In this document: positions 7,737 to 15,074 of the stretch, piece after piece | How positions within the stretch are numbered: position 1 is the stretch's first letter | Layout: every line of letters begins with the position of its first letter | Notes under the pieces: generated by a model | The model's database searches: none | Told to the model about the DNA's origin: nothing | Seen by the model: the letters and a program-made list of their open reading frames with translations, nothing else | Source of the DNA: Candidatus Didemnitutus sp. | GTDB taxonomy: Bacteria; Verrucomicrobiota; Verrucomicrobiia; Opitutales; Opitutaceae | Length of the DNA stretch: 64,000 nt | Assembly: GCA_019634575.1 (NCBI GenBank) | Contig: JAHCAY010000001.1 | Coordinates: 1,860,001-1,924,000, forward strand | Direction of reading: 5' to 3' | Position numbers and translations under genes: made by a program

Positions 7737-9842
7737 ATGAAATCACCGCTCCGCCCCTTCGCCCTGTTCCTCATCGTCCTCGCGCAACTCTCGACCGCCA
7801 TCCGGCTGCCCGCGCAGACCACCGTCACCTACCAGAGTGGTGACAGCAGCAACACCGCGCGCACCACCACCACCGCCAATCCCCTCACCGTCACGCTCGC
7901 CAGCGGCACGGCGACCGAGGCCGGAGCCATCACCGGCGACGGCTCCGTCACCAAGACCGGCGCCGGCACGCTCACGCTCTCCAACACCGCCAACTCCTAC
8001 ACCGGCGGCACCACCGTCTCCGCCGGCACCCTCGCGCTCAACAGCAGCGCCGTAACCCTCACCGGCACCGGCCCGATCTTCGTGGCGGCCGGCGCCACGC
8101 TCGACTTCGGCGACGGCGGCCTCCTGCTCGACAACGTCACCGGCACCGGCACCGTCACCGGCGCCGCCATGAACGACATCGAGTTCAACGGCTCCGCGAC
8201 ACCGTTCACCTCCCAGATTCACCTCGCGGGCGACGCGAACCTCATCATCCACGGCCTGAACGGCGGCCACCTCCTGCTCGCGGCTGACAGCACTTTCAAT
8301 GGCCTGATCGGCGTCGAATCCGGCGCGACGCTCACCCTGACCAACGGCGTGCACCTATCCGCCGGCGCCACGAGTCTCTTCGACGACGGCAATGGCAACG
8401 CCACCGGCATCCTCAACCTCACCGGCGGCGCGACGCTGACCAGTTCCTCCCCTACCACGGTCAACTACATCAGCGGCGACGTCAACGTGAGCGGATCGGG
8501 GTCTCACTGGACTGCCCTCGGCGGAATCATCGTCGGCGATGGCGCCGCCGGCCGCCTCTCCATCACCAATGGCGGCAAAGTGACCTCAGACGGAGGTCTT
8601 ACCTTAGGCTCTAATTGGAGCAGCGCCTCGGGGACGCTGATAGTTTCCGGCGCGGGATCGGAATTTTCCACCCTAGGAGGCATTTCTATCGGGCAACTCG
8701 GTGCGGGATCCGTCACCGTGAGCGACGGCGGCAAGCTGGGTGCCGCGGCCAACATCAGTCTGGGGTTAACCGGCTCAGGAACCTTGAACATCGGCGCCGA
8801 CAGCAGCTCCGCCGCGCAGGCCGCGGGCATCATCGACACCCCGCTGATCGGCGGCCCCGGGGGCGTCATCCAGTTCAACACCACCGGCACGAGCAACGCG
8901 CCGACCTACTTCACGCGCGACGGCACTGCCACTGGTGCCGGCGTGGACACCACGAACGCCATCGCTCTCGTCAACACCGCCGGCTACACCGTCGTCACCG
9001 GCGCCCTCGCCCACACCGGCGGCACCACCATCAACGGCGGCACGCTCCAGATCGGCAACGGCGGCACCACCGGCTCGCTCGCGGGCGACATCACGAACAA
9101 CTCTACCCTCGTCTCCTACCGCTCCGATGCCAGCGACTTCTCCGGCACCATCTCCGGCACCGGCTCGCTCACCAAGTCCGGCGCCGGCACGCTCACCCTC
9201 ACCGGCGCCAACACCTACACCGGTGGCACCACCATCACCGCCGGCACGCTCCTCGCCAACGGCCAGACTCTCGACCCCATCTCCGGCCGCGCCCACACCT
9301 CCACCGGCAGCGGCGCCGTGCTGGTCCAGAGCGGCGGAGCCCTCGGCGGCACCGGTTGGATCGACGGCCTCGTCACCGTCCAGAACGGCGGCACGCTCAC
9401 CTTCGGCGCTGACGGCAACGCCCTCACCCTCGCCGGCGGCCTCACCCTCCAGACCGGCTCGATCCTCGATTACCACCTCGGCGCCACGCATGACCTCCTC
9501 GCGGTGGACAACGGCGTGTTCACCGCCCCGTCCGGCACCGGCGGTGTCACCATCAACCTCACCGACGCCGGCGGCTTCGCCCCCGCCACTTACACGCTGC
9601 TCACCTTCTACTCCGACGGCGGTGCCACCACCTCCGGCCTCGACCTCGCCGATTTCACCCTCGGCAACACTATCGCCGGCTACGACTACACCCTCGCCCT
9701 CACGCCCTTCACGCTTGAGCTCACCGCCACCGCCAGCGCCATCCCCGAGCCCTCCACCTACGCCGCCGCCCTGGCCGCCGTAGCTCTCCTCGCAACCGCC
9801 CTCCATCGCCGCAGACGATTCACCGCCGCCACGCGGAACTAA
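7737..9842 (+). CDS. Autotransporter-repeat PEP-CTERM protein
   Basis: This is a 701-residue secreted protein with an N-terminal signal peptide (hydrophobic core LFLIVLAQLS, cut near LPAQ). It has two clear autotransporter-associated repeats (GAGTLTLSNTANSYTGGTT and GAGTLTLTGANTYTGGTT), a degenerate one near residue 430, and a middle region of short beta-repeats such as SVTVSDGGKLG. The C-terminus IPEPSTYAAAL plus hydrophobic stretch plus Arg tail is a PEP-CTERM signal identical in protein sequence to that of the gene at 2467. The two are paralogues of different length. Cell-surface or exopolymer-associated location is inferred from the sorting signal. Confidence 0.92.
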   Translation: MKSPLRPFALFLIVLAQLSTAIRLPAQTTVTYQSGDSSNTARTTTTANPLTVTLASGTATEAGAITGDGSVTKTGAGTLTLSNTANSYTGGTTVSAGTLALNSSAVTLTGTGPIFVAAGATLDFGDGGLLLDNVTGTGTVTGAAMNDIEFNGSATPFTSQIHLAGDANLIIHGLNGGHLLLAADSTFNGLIGVESGATLTLTNGVHLSAGATSLFDDGNGNATGILNLTGGATLTSSSPTTVNYISGDVNVSGSGSHWTALGGIIVGDGAAGRLSITNGGKVTSDGGLTLGSNWSSASGTLIVSGAGSEFSTLGGISIGQLGAGSVTVSDGGKLGAAANISLGLTGSGTLNIGADSSSAAQAAGIIDTPLIGGPGGVIQFNTTGTSNAPTYFTRDGTATGAGVDTTNAIALVNTAGYTVVTGALAHTGGTTINGGTLQIGNGGTTGSLAGDITNNSTLVSYRSDASDFSGTISGTGSLTKSGAGTLTLTGANTYTGGTTITAGTLLANGQTLDPISGRAHTSTGSGAVLVQSGGALGGTGWIDGLVTVQNGGTLTFGADGNALTLAGGLTLQTGSILDYHLGATHDLLAVDNGVFTAPSGTGGVTINLTDAGGFAPATYTLLTFYSDGGATTSGLDLADFTLGNTIAGYDYTLALTPFTLELTATASAIPEPSTYAAALAAVALLATALHRRRRFTAATRN

Positions 9843-9872
9843 GCGTAGGCGGCTCGCCGGACTCGCCGGACT
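9743..9872 (+). repeat. Duplicated 3' end, copy 2
   Basis: This is the partner of 6621-6750. Identity continues past the stop codon through GCGTAGGCGGCTCGCC, after which the two copies drift apart; copy 2 has an extra CGGACTCGC unit. Confidence 0.85.
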
Positions 9873-9914
9873 CGCCGCCCTCGCCCTCGCGGCGTGGCGC
9901 TGCCGCCGCACCGA

Positions 9915-9940
9915 CAACTGAAATCTCAACCTTCAACTCG
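9915..9940 (+). repeat. TTCAACTT-type tract, copy D
   Basis: The G-poor stretch CAACTGAAATCTCAACC then TTCAACTCG lies directly before the terminator hairpin at 9943-9972. Position and composition resemble a Rho-loading region, which is inference only. Confidence 0.45.
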
Positions 9941-9942
9941 CG

Positions 9943-9972
9943 AAAAGCCCGGCCACAGCGCCGGGCTTTTTT
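9943..9972. terminator. Bidirectional intrinsic terminator
   Basis: The stem AAAAGCCCGGC pairs with GCCGGGCTTTT around a short CACAGC loop, followed by a T run on the plus strand and preceded by an A run. It lies between the convergent PEP-CTERM gene (ends 9842) and DUF6157 gene (ends 9977), so it can serve both. Confidence 0.85.
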
Positions 9973-9976
9973 GCGG

Positions 9977-10387
9977 TCACCGCGCGCTCCGCATCGCGCG
10001 GGTTTGCGCGATCGTCCGGTCCTTCGCCAGCCGCCGATACTCGGCCGATTCCACGCCTACGAGCGCGACCTTCCCCGCGGGATTGAAGTGCAGACCCCAA
10101 CCGTAGGTCTTCGCCAGCGGCGACGTGCGCATGCACGCCATCGGCTGCGCGAAAAATTCCCGCCACAGCGCCGCGCGCCGCGCCTTCAGCTCGGCGGGCG
10201 TGAAACCGCACTTCTTCACATGCACCGCGAACTGCACGTCCTCCTGCGTGTGCGCGTAGGGCGCCGCCGCGATCATCTCGTATTCCATCTCCGCAATGGT
10301 CGGCTTGCCCTCGCGCTTCTTCGGCGGCGTGCCCGCCGTCGCCTTCGTGTCCGCCGCCACCGCGATGAAAGTGTTTTCGTAGTTCAT
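9977..10387 (-). CDS. DUF6157 family protein
   Basis: The 136-residue protein begins MNYENTFIAVAADT and has the conserved YEMIAAAPYAHTQEDVQFAV and MACMRTSPLAKTYGWGLHF blocks typical of the DUF6157 family, whose function is unknown. An AGAGAG ribosome-binding-like sequence precedes the ATG. There is no signal peptide or membrane segment, so it should be cytoplasmic. It is separated from the upstream CPBP gene by a hairpin at 10476-10510 and probably forms its own transcription unit. Confidence 0.85.
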   Translation of the reverse strand: MNYENTFIAVAADTKATAGTPPKKREGKPTIAEMEYEMIAAAPYAHTQEDVQFAVHVKKCGFTPAELKARRAALWREFFAQPMACMRTSPLAKTYGWGLHFNPAGKVALVGVESAEYRRLAKDRTIAQTRAMRSAR

Positions 10388-10444
10388 GGAGGGCTCTCTC
10401 TTTTGCCATACACTTCACGAAACCCGCCCGCCACGCGCAACCGA

Positions 10445-10510
10445 CAACTTAAACTTCAACCTTCAACTTCCACTCGCAACGAAGCCCGGCTAGGCGCCGG
10501 GCTTCGTTGC
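10445..10510 (-). terminator. Hairpin after CPBP gene with TTCAACTT tract
   Basis: A perfect 15-bp inverted repeat, GCAACGAAGCCCGGC (10476-10490) and its complement (10496-10510), has a 5-base loop. It starts two bases beyond the CPBP stop. There is no T run on either strand. The TTCAACTT-type tract (copy E, 10445-10474) abuts it on the other side. Terminator or mRNA 3'-end stabiliser are both possible. Confidence 0.6.
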
Positions 10511-10512
10511 GA

Positions 10513-11379
10513 TCACCGCGCCAGCGCCGGATAAGTGAACAGGAAAAATTGCAGCGTGTTCAGCGCCCAGTGCGCGAGCGCGCTCGCCTCCACGCGCTGC
10601 GTCCGCTCGTAAACCCAGCCGTAGCCCGCGCCCGCCACCGTCGCCAGCGCCACGTATTTCCAGCCGCCCGCCACGTGCGCGAGGCCGAACGCCATCGCGC
10701 CAACCGCGAGCGCGAGCCACTTTCCGCCCCGCACGTTCGCCCACGCCCGCCGCAAGCCGCCCTGCACGAACCCGCGGAACAGCGCCTCCTCCGCCGTGCA
10801 CGTGAACAGCAGATTCACCGCCAGCCACAGCGGCGCCTCCGCCGGCAGCTTCGGCGCCCAGCGCACGTAGCCGAGCGCGAACGATCCCGTCAGCACCGCC
10901 GCGATCGTCAGCGGCGCCCATTTCGCCACCTCGTGCAACACGCCGCGCCACTCGCGCGCCGAAGCTACGCGCGCGTGCGCCAGCCCGAGCAGTCCGAGCG
11001 CAATCAGCGTCTTGTCGAAATTCACGAACAACGAAAACGGCATCGCATCCGGCGTGAACCGCACTGGCCCGATCACGCGCGGATTCGCGAACCCCGGCAG
11101 CGCGTGCATCATCAACGCCGCCGCCGCGACCAGGACCACGATCGCCTCCAAGGCACGCCGTCCGCGCGGCGCGGCGCGATCGCTCGCCCACACCTGCACC
11201 GCTCCGAACCAGACCACCGCCACGCCCGCTCCCGTCGCGTCGAGCACGCCCGCCCACCACGCCGCGGCGAACGCCACAACCGTGAGCCATTGCCACGCCG
11301 ACCGCCCGAGCCATGTGCCCGGCAACCACAGCGCCGCCACCGCCAACGCCAGCATCCCGCCTGCGATCTCGCCGCTCAT
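10513..11379 (-). CDS. CPBP family intramembrane protease
   Basis: This 288-residue protein is mostly hydrophobic, with about eight membrane segments, and carries the CPBP (CAAX-protease/Rce1-like) motifs: EExxxR at Glu197-Glu198...Arg202, FxxxH ending at His235, and HxxxN at His270...Asn274. These residues form the glutamic-protease site in the family. The start at 11379 was chosen because its ATG overlaps the stop of the upstream LuxR-type regulator (ATGA), which means translational coupling. It is the last gene of a kinase-regulator-protease operon, so the protease may act on a target in that signalling path; the target is unknown. Confidence 0.9.
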   Translation of the reverse strand: MSGEIAGGMLALAVAALWLPGTWLGRSAWQWLTVVAFAAAWWAGVLDATGAGVAVVWFGAVQVWASDRAAPRGRRALEAIVVLVAAAALMMHALPGFANPRVIGPVRFTPDAMPFSLFVNFDKTLIALGLLGLAHARVASAREWRGVLHEVAKWAPLTIAAVLTGSFALGYVRWAPKLPAEAPLWLAVNLLFTCTAEEALFRGFVQGGLRRAWANVRGGKWLALAVGAMAFGLAHVAGGWKYVALATVAGAGYGWVYERTQRVEASALAHWALNTLQFFLFTYPALAR

Positions 11380-12065
11380 CCGCCGGTGATCTTCACGAAT
11401 CTCACCGCCGCCTGCGTGCGCGAACGCACGCGCCACTTGTCGTAGATGGCAGTCAGGTGATTCTTCACCGTCGACCGCGTCACGCCGAGCTGCGTGCAGA
11501 TCTCCTTGTCCGCGCAACCATCTGCCACGAGCGCCAGCACCGCGCGCTCACGCTCCGTCAACAATGCCAACTCTGGTCCCGCTGCCGTCCCCGTGCCGGC
11601 CGCGCTCGCGCCCGCCGGCTCGCGCAATAACGTCAGCACACGCCGCGCGATCGCCGGCGACATCGGCGCGCCGCCCGCCCGCACGTCATCGAGCGCCTCG
11701 AGAATTTCCGACGACGACGCGCTCTTGAGCAGGTAACCCGCCGCGCCCGCGCGGATCGCCTCGAGCACGGGCTCGTCCGCATCGCGCCCCGTGAGGATAA
11801 TCACCTTCGCCTGCGGCCAGCGCGCGAGAAAATCCTTCACGCTGGCCGCGCCGCTGCGCCCCGGCAGCGCCACATCGATGAGCAACAACGCCGGCGATGT
11901 CGCGAGCGGCCACGCCAGCGCTTCTTCCGCCGATCCGGCCAGGGCCGCGATTGCATACGCGTCGCTGCCGCCGAGCAGCGTCTCCAAATACGCCCGATAC
12001 GGCACATCGTCCTCCACCAAACCCACGGCGATCTTCGCCGCCGTCCGCGCCGCCCTGCCGCTCAT
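11376..12065 (-). CDS. NarL/LuxR-type response regulator
   Basis: This 229-residue protein has an N-terminal receiver domain (acidic pair Asp19-Asp20, phosphoacceptor Asp64 in LLIDVALPG, Lys in GYLLKSA) and a C-terminal LuxR-type helix-turn-helix (LTERERAVLALVADG, then STVKNHLTAIYDKW). It should bind DNA as a dimer when phosphorylated by the kinase encoded just upstream. Its ATG overlaps the kinase stop (ATGA at 12062-12065), and its own stop overlaps the CPBP start the same way. The 18-bp palindrome at 13529-13546, upstream of the operon, is a possible target site. Confidence 0.93.
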   Translation of the reverse strand: MSGRAARTAAKIAVGLVEDDVPYRAYLETLLGGSDAYAIAALAGSAEEALAWPLATSPALLLIDVALPGRSGAASVKDFLARWPQAKVIILTGRDADEPVLEAIRAGAAGYLLKSASSSEILEALDDVRAGGAPMSPAIARRVLTLLREPAGASAAGTGTAAGPELALLTERERAVLALVADGCADKEICTQLGVTRSTVKNHLTAIYDKWRVRSRTQAAVRFVKITGG

Positions 12066-13474
12066 GACGTCGCCTCCGGCAATTCGATCCAAAAACACGC
12101 GCCGCACCCGTCCGCCATCGGACTCTCGCAGCCCACGCGTCCGTCCATCGCCTCCGCCAGACGGCGCGCCGTCGCGAGGCCGAGCCCCGCGCTCGATTCG
12201 CCGGCTGTCGGCCGCGCCGCACCGCGACTGAATTTGCGAAACAGCTTCCCTTGTTCCTCGAGCGATACGCCCGGCCCGGCGTCCACGACCGCCAGCCGCG
12301 CCACGCCCGCACCGGGCGCCGCGAGCAGCTCTATCCGCACCGCCGCGCCGGCGGGGGAGAACTTCAGCGCGTTGGTCACGAAATTGTCCCCCACCTGCGC
12401 GAGCAGCGCCGCATCCGCCGTCACGCGCACGCGCCCCGCCGGCGCATCGGTCGTCAGGGCCTGCCGCTTCGCCGCCGCCGTCGCGCCATGCCGCGCCGCG
12501 AGTTCGTGCGCCGCGGCGCCGAGATCGATCGTTTCCATGCGCACCGGCAACACTCCGCTCTCCGCCGCGTGTGCGCCGAGATAATTTTCCACCAGGGCAT
12601 GCATCCGGCCCGTCTCTCCGAGCGCCTGCCGCAACGCCTCGTCGCGCTTCTCCGGCGCCGCGATCCGCCCCTCGCGCAACAGCTCCAGCAAGCCGCGCAC
12701 GACGCCGAGCGGCGCACGCAGGTCGTGCGCGGCGACGGCCATGAATTCGTTCTTCTCCGCGTTGAGCCGCGCGAGCTCGGCGTTCGCCCGCTCCAGCTCC
12801 GCATTCAACCGCCGTGCATGCTCGCGCTGCGCGAACATCGTGCGCTCGCCCGCCTCGCGCCACCACGCCATCAGCAGCACGACCGGCACGATGCCGAAAA
12901 ACGCCGTCACCAGCACGCGCCATTCCGACGCCCGGTCCACCAACACCGTGGCGCGGAAGAACCACGCCCCCGGCACCAGCACGGCGGTGATGACGACCGC
13001 CAGCGTGCGGGCGCGCAACGGCAGCGCGAACGCCGACACCGCGAGAATCGGCATGAGATTGCCGATGAGCTGCCCCACGAATTGCAGCTTCGGCAGATGG
13101 TAGGCGAAATGCCAGTAGGCCAGCACCGGATACGCCGCGAGCACGGCCACGCCGAGCGCGTTGACCCACTCCGCGCGCCGCGTGTGCCCCGGCAACCAGG
13201 TCGAGAGCAGCATCCCCGCGCACGCCACTTCGGCCAGCACGCGCATCTGGAGGAGTGCCCGCAACAACATCGACGTCCGCGCGATATTCGCGATGTCCGC
13301 CCAGCCGCCGAGCGCGAACGCCGCCATCGCCGCCACCAAGATCACCCGCGCCCGCGTCAGCCCACCCTCGATGCGCTCCGTCATGAAGGCACTCTCCATG
13401 ACGGGATCGGTGAAGCGCAGCCGGCGCGCCTGGCGCTGCAGGAGTTCGAGCATCGGGGGCGTGGAGCTCTCCAT
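12062..13474 (-). CDS. Membrane sensor histidine kinase
   Basis: This 470-residue kinase has an N-terminal membrane region of about five or six helices (residues 45-205) with no recognisable extracytoplasmic sensor, a coiled-coil linker (205-245), a HisKA domain with His250 in AVAAHDLRAPLG, and an ATPase domain with N box DNFVTNALKFSP, G1 VVDAGPG and G2 SAGLGLATA. The ATG at 13474 was preferred over a longer frame whose extra residues are Pro-rich antisense of the neighbouring gene. It is first in a three-gene operon with regulator and protease. The signal sensed is unknown. Confidence 0.92.
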   Translation of the reverse strand: MESSTPPMLELLQRQARRLRFTDPVMESAFMTERIEGGLTRARVILVAAMAAFALGGWADIANIARTSMLLRALLQMRVLAEVACAGMLLSTWLPGHTRRAEWVNALGVAVLAAYPVLAYWHFAYHLPKLQFVGQLIGNLMPILAVSAFALPLRARTLAVVITAVLVPGAWFFRATVLVDRASEWRVLVTAFFGIVPVVLLMAWWREAGERTMFAQREHARRLNAELERANAELARLNAEKNEFMAVAAHDLRAPLGVVRGLLELLREGRIAAPEKRDEALRQALGETGRMHALVENYLGAHAAESGVLPVRMETIDLGAAAHELAARHGATAAAKRQALTTDAPAGRVRVTADAALLAQVGDNFVTNALKFSPAGAAVRIELLAAPGAGVARLAVVDAGPGVSLEEQGKLFRKFSRGAARPTAGESSAGLGLATARRLAEAMDGRVGCESPMADGCGACFWIELPEATS

Positions 13475-13528
13475 GTGCCCCGCACCTTGCCGCACGCTGC
13501 CCCGCCGGGGAAGCCCGATTTGGTCCTT

Positions 13529-13546
13529 CTGGGACATTTGTCCCAG
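13529..13546. promoter_or_regulatory. 18-bp palindrome between divergent genes
   Basis: CTGGGACA and TGTCCCAG form a perfect inverted repeat around two T bases. It lies 55 bp from the kinase start and 64 bp from the PEP-CTERM start, in the only space between the two divergent units. The geometry fits a dimeric regulator, possibly the LuxR-type protein of the operon. Confidence 0.55.
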
Positions 13547-13610
13547 GACAACTGGGTCTTTGCGCCGCCCCCGGCGCCCTGTTGCCGTCCCGCGCGAAGC
13601 TTCTCCCACG

Positions 13611-15068
13611 ATGACCCCGCACACCGTCCGCCGCCGCCTCACCGCTCTCCTCATCACCGGACTCCTCGCGCTCGCCGCCCATGCGCAAACCGACACGGGC
13701 TCTGGCACCACGGGCTCCGGCACCGGATCCGGCACCGACACGGGCTCTGGCACCGGATCGGGCGTCGTCGGCTCGGGCACCACCAGCTACGACGCGCCCA
13801 ACACCTACGATCTCGGCGGCGGCACCGTCACGCTCGCCACCGCCATCCTCAACGGCGGCACCGTCACCAACGGCGCCATCAACGCCTCGACCGGTTTCAC
13901 CGGTTACAGCGGCACCGTCACCGCCCAACTGCTCGGCAGTGGCGGCCTCACGAAGACCACGTCCGACACGCTCGTCCTCGCCGGCACGAATAACTTTTCC
14001 GGCGGCACCACCGTCTCCGAGGGCACGCTCCAGATCGGCGACGGCACGGCCAGCGCAACTTTCACCGGCGCGATCACCAACAACGCCACCGTCGTCTTCA
14101 ACCGCGGCGGCGACTACGCTTACGGCAACTACATCACCGGCACCGGCGACGTCGTGCAGAACGGGGACATCCTCCGCCTGCAAATCCCCCAGACCTACAC
14201 CGGCCGCACGCTCGTCAACTCCGGTTATCTCGTGCTCGCCGCCAACGCCGATCAAGGTCTCTCCACCTCCACCCAGGTCTACGTCGCGAGCGGCGCGTAT
14301 TTCGACATCTCCAACCACGCCACCACCGGCGCGGGCCTGACCGGCGCCGGCACCGTCTACAGCTTCGGCGGCAGCTCCGGCCACCTCGGCGTCGCCCCCC
14401 CCGACGGCGAACGCCAGGTCTTTTCCGGCACGCTCGGCGGCTCCTACCCCAACTTCGCCTTCACCAAATCCGGCACCGGCACCCTCGTGCTCTCCGGCGC
14501 GAACACCTACACCGGCAACACCGACGTCTCCGCCGGCACGCTGCTCGTCAACGGCTCGCTCGGCAGCACGGCCACCACGGTCGCCAGCGGCGCCACCCTC
14601 GGCGGCACGGGTTCGATCAGCGGCGCCACCACCATCGCCACCGGCGGCATCCTCGCGCCCGGCGATTCGGTCGGCACGCTCACCTTCCACGACGGCCTGA
14701 GTCTCGCCTCCGGCGCCGTGCTCAGCTTCGACCTCGGCACCACGGGCGATCTCATCGTGGTCGACGGCGGCACGCTCGCCGGTCCGGCCTCCGGCAGCGT
14801 CACGGTCAACCTCGCCAACGCCGGCGGGCTCACCGCCGCCACCTACACGCTGTTCAATTTCACCGGCGCAACGCTCTCGGACTTCGATGCCGCCGATTTC
14901 TCCCTCGGCACCTCGCCCTCGGGTTGGAGCTACACCTTCGGCCTCACCGCCGACAGCCTGCAAGTCACCGTCTCTGCCGTGCCGGAGCCGTCCACCATCG
15001 CGCTCGCCCTCGGCGCCGCCGGCCTCGGCTGCGTGCTGCTGCGCCGGCGGCGCGCGCTGCAACGCTGA
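13611..15068 (+). CDS. PEP-CTERM protein with Gly/Ser/Thr-rich N-terminus
   Basis: This 485-residue exported protein has a signal peptide (LITGLLALAAHAQ). After it comes a low-complexity segment of SGTGSGT and TGSGT units (about residues 24-60), then beta-rich repeats including two autotransporter-associated copies (DTLVLAGTNNFSGGTT and GTLVLSGANTYTGNTD). The C-terminus is a PEP-CTERM tag (VPEPSTIALAL, hydrophobic, Arg-rich). It is transcribed divergently from the two-component operon across a palindrome. The next gene starts 6 bp after its stop, so the two are probably cotranscribed. Confidence 0.9.
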   Translation: MTPHTVRRRLTALLITGLLALAAHAQTDTGSGTTGSGTGSGTDTGSGTGSGVVGSGTTSYDAPNTYDLGGGTVTLATAILNGGTVTNGAINASTGFTGYSGTVTAQLLGSGGLTKTTSDTLVLAGTNNFSGGTTVSEGTLQIGDGTASATFTGAITNNATVVFNRGGDYAYGNYITGTGDVVQNGDILRLQIPQTYTGRTLVNSGYLVLAANADQGLSTSTQVYVASGAYFDISNHATTGAGLTGAGTVYSFGGSSGHLGVAPPDGERQVFSGTLGGSYPNFAFTKSGTGTLVLSGANTYTGNTDVSAGTLLVNGSLGSTATTVASGATLGGTGSISGATTIATGGILAPGDSVGTLTFHDGLSLASGAVLSFDLGTTGDLIVVDGGTLAGPASGSVTVNLANAGGLTAATYTLFNFTGATLSDFDAADFSLGTSPSGWSYTFGLTADSLQVTVSAVPEPSTIALALGAAGLGCVLLRRRRALQR

Positions 15069-15074
15069 TCGAAA

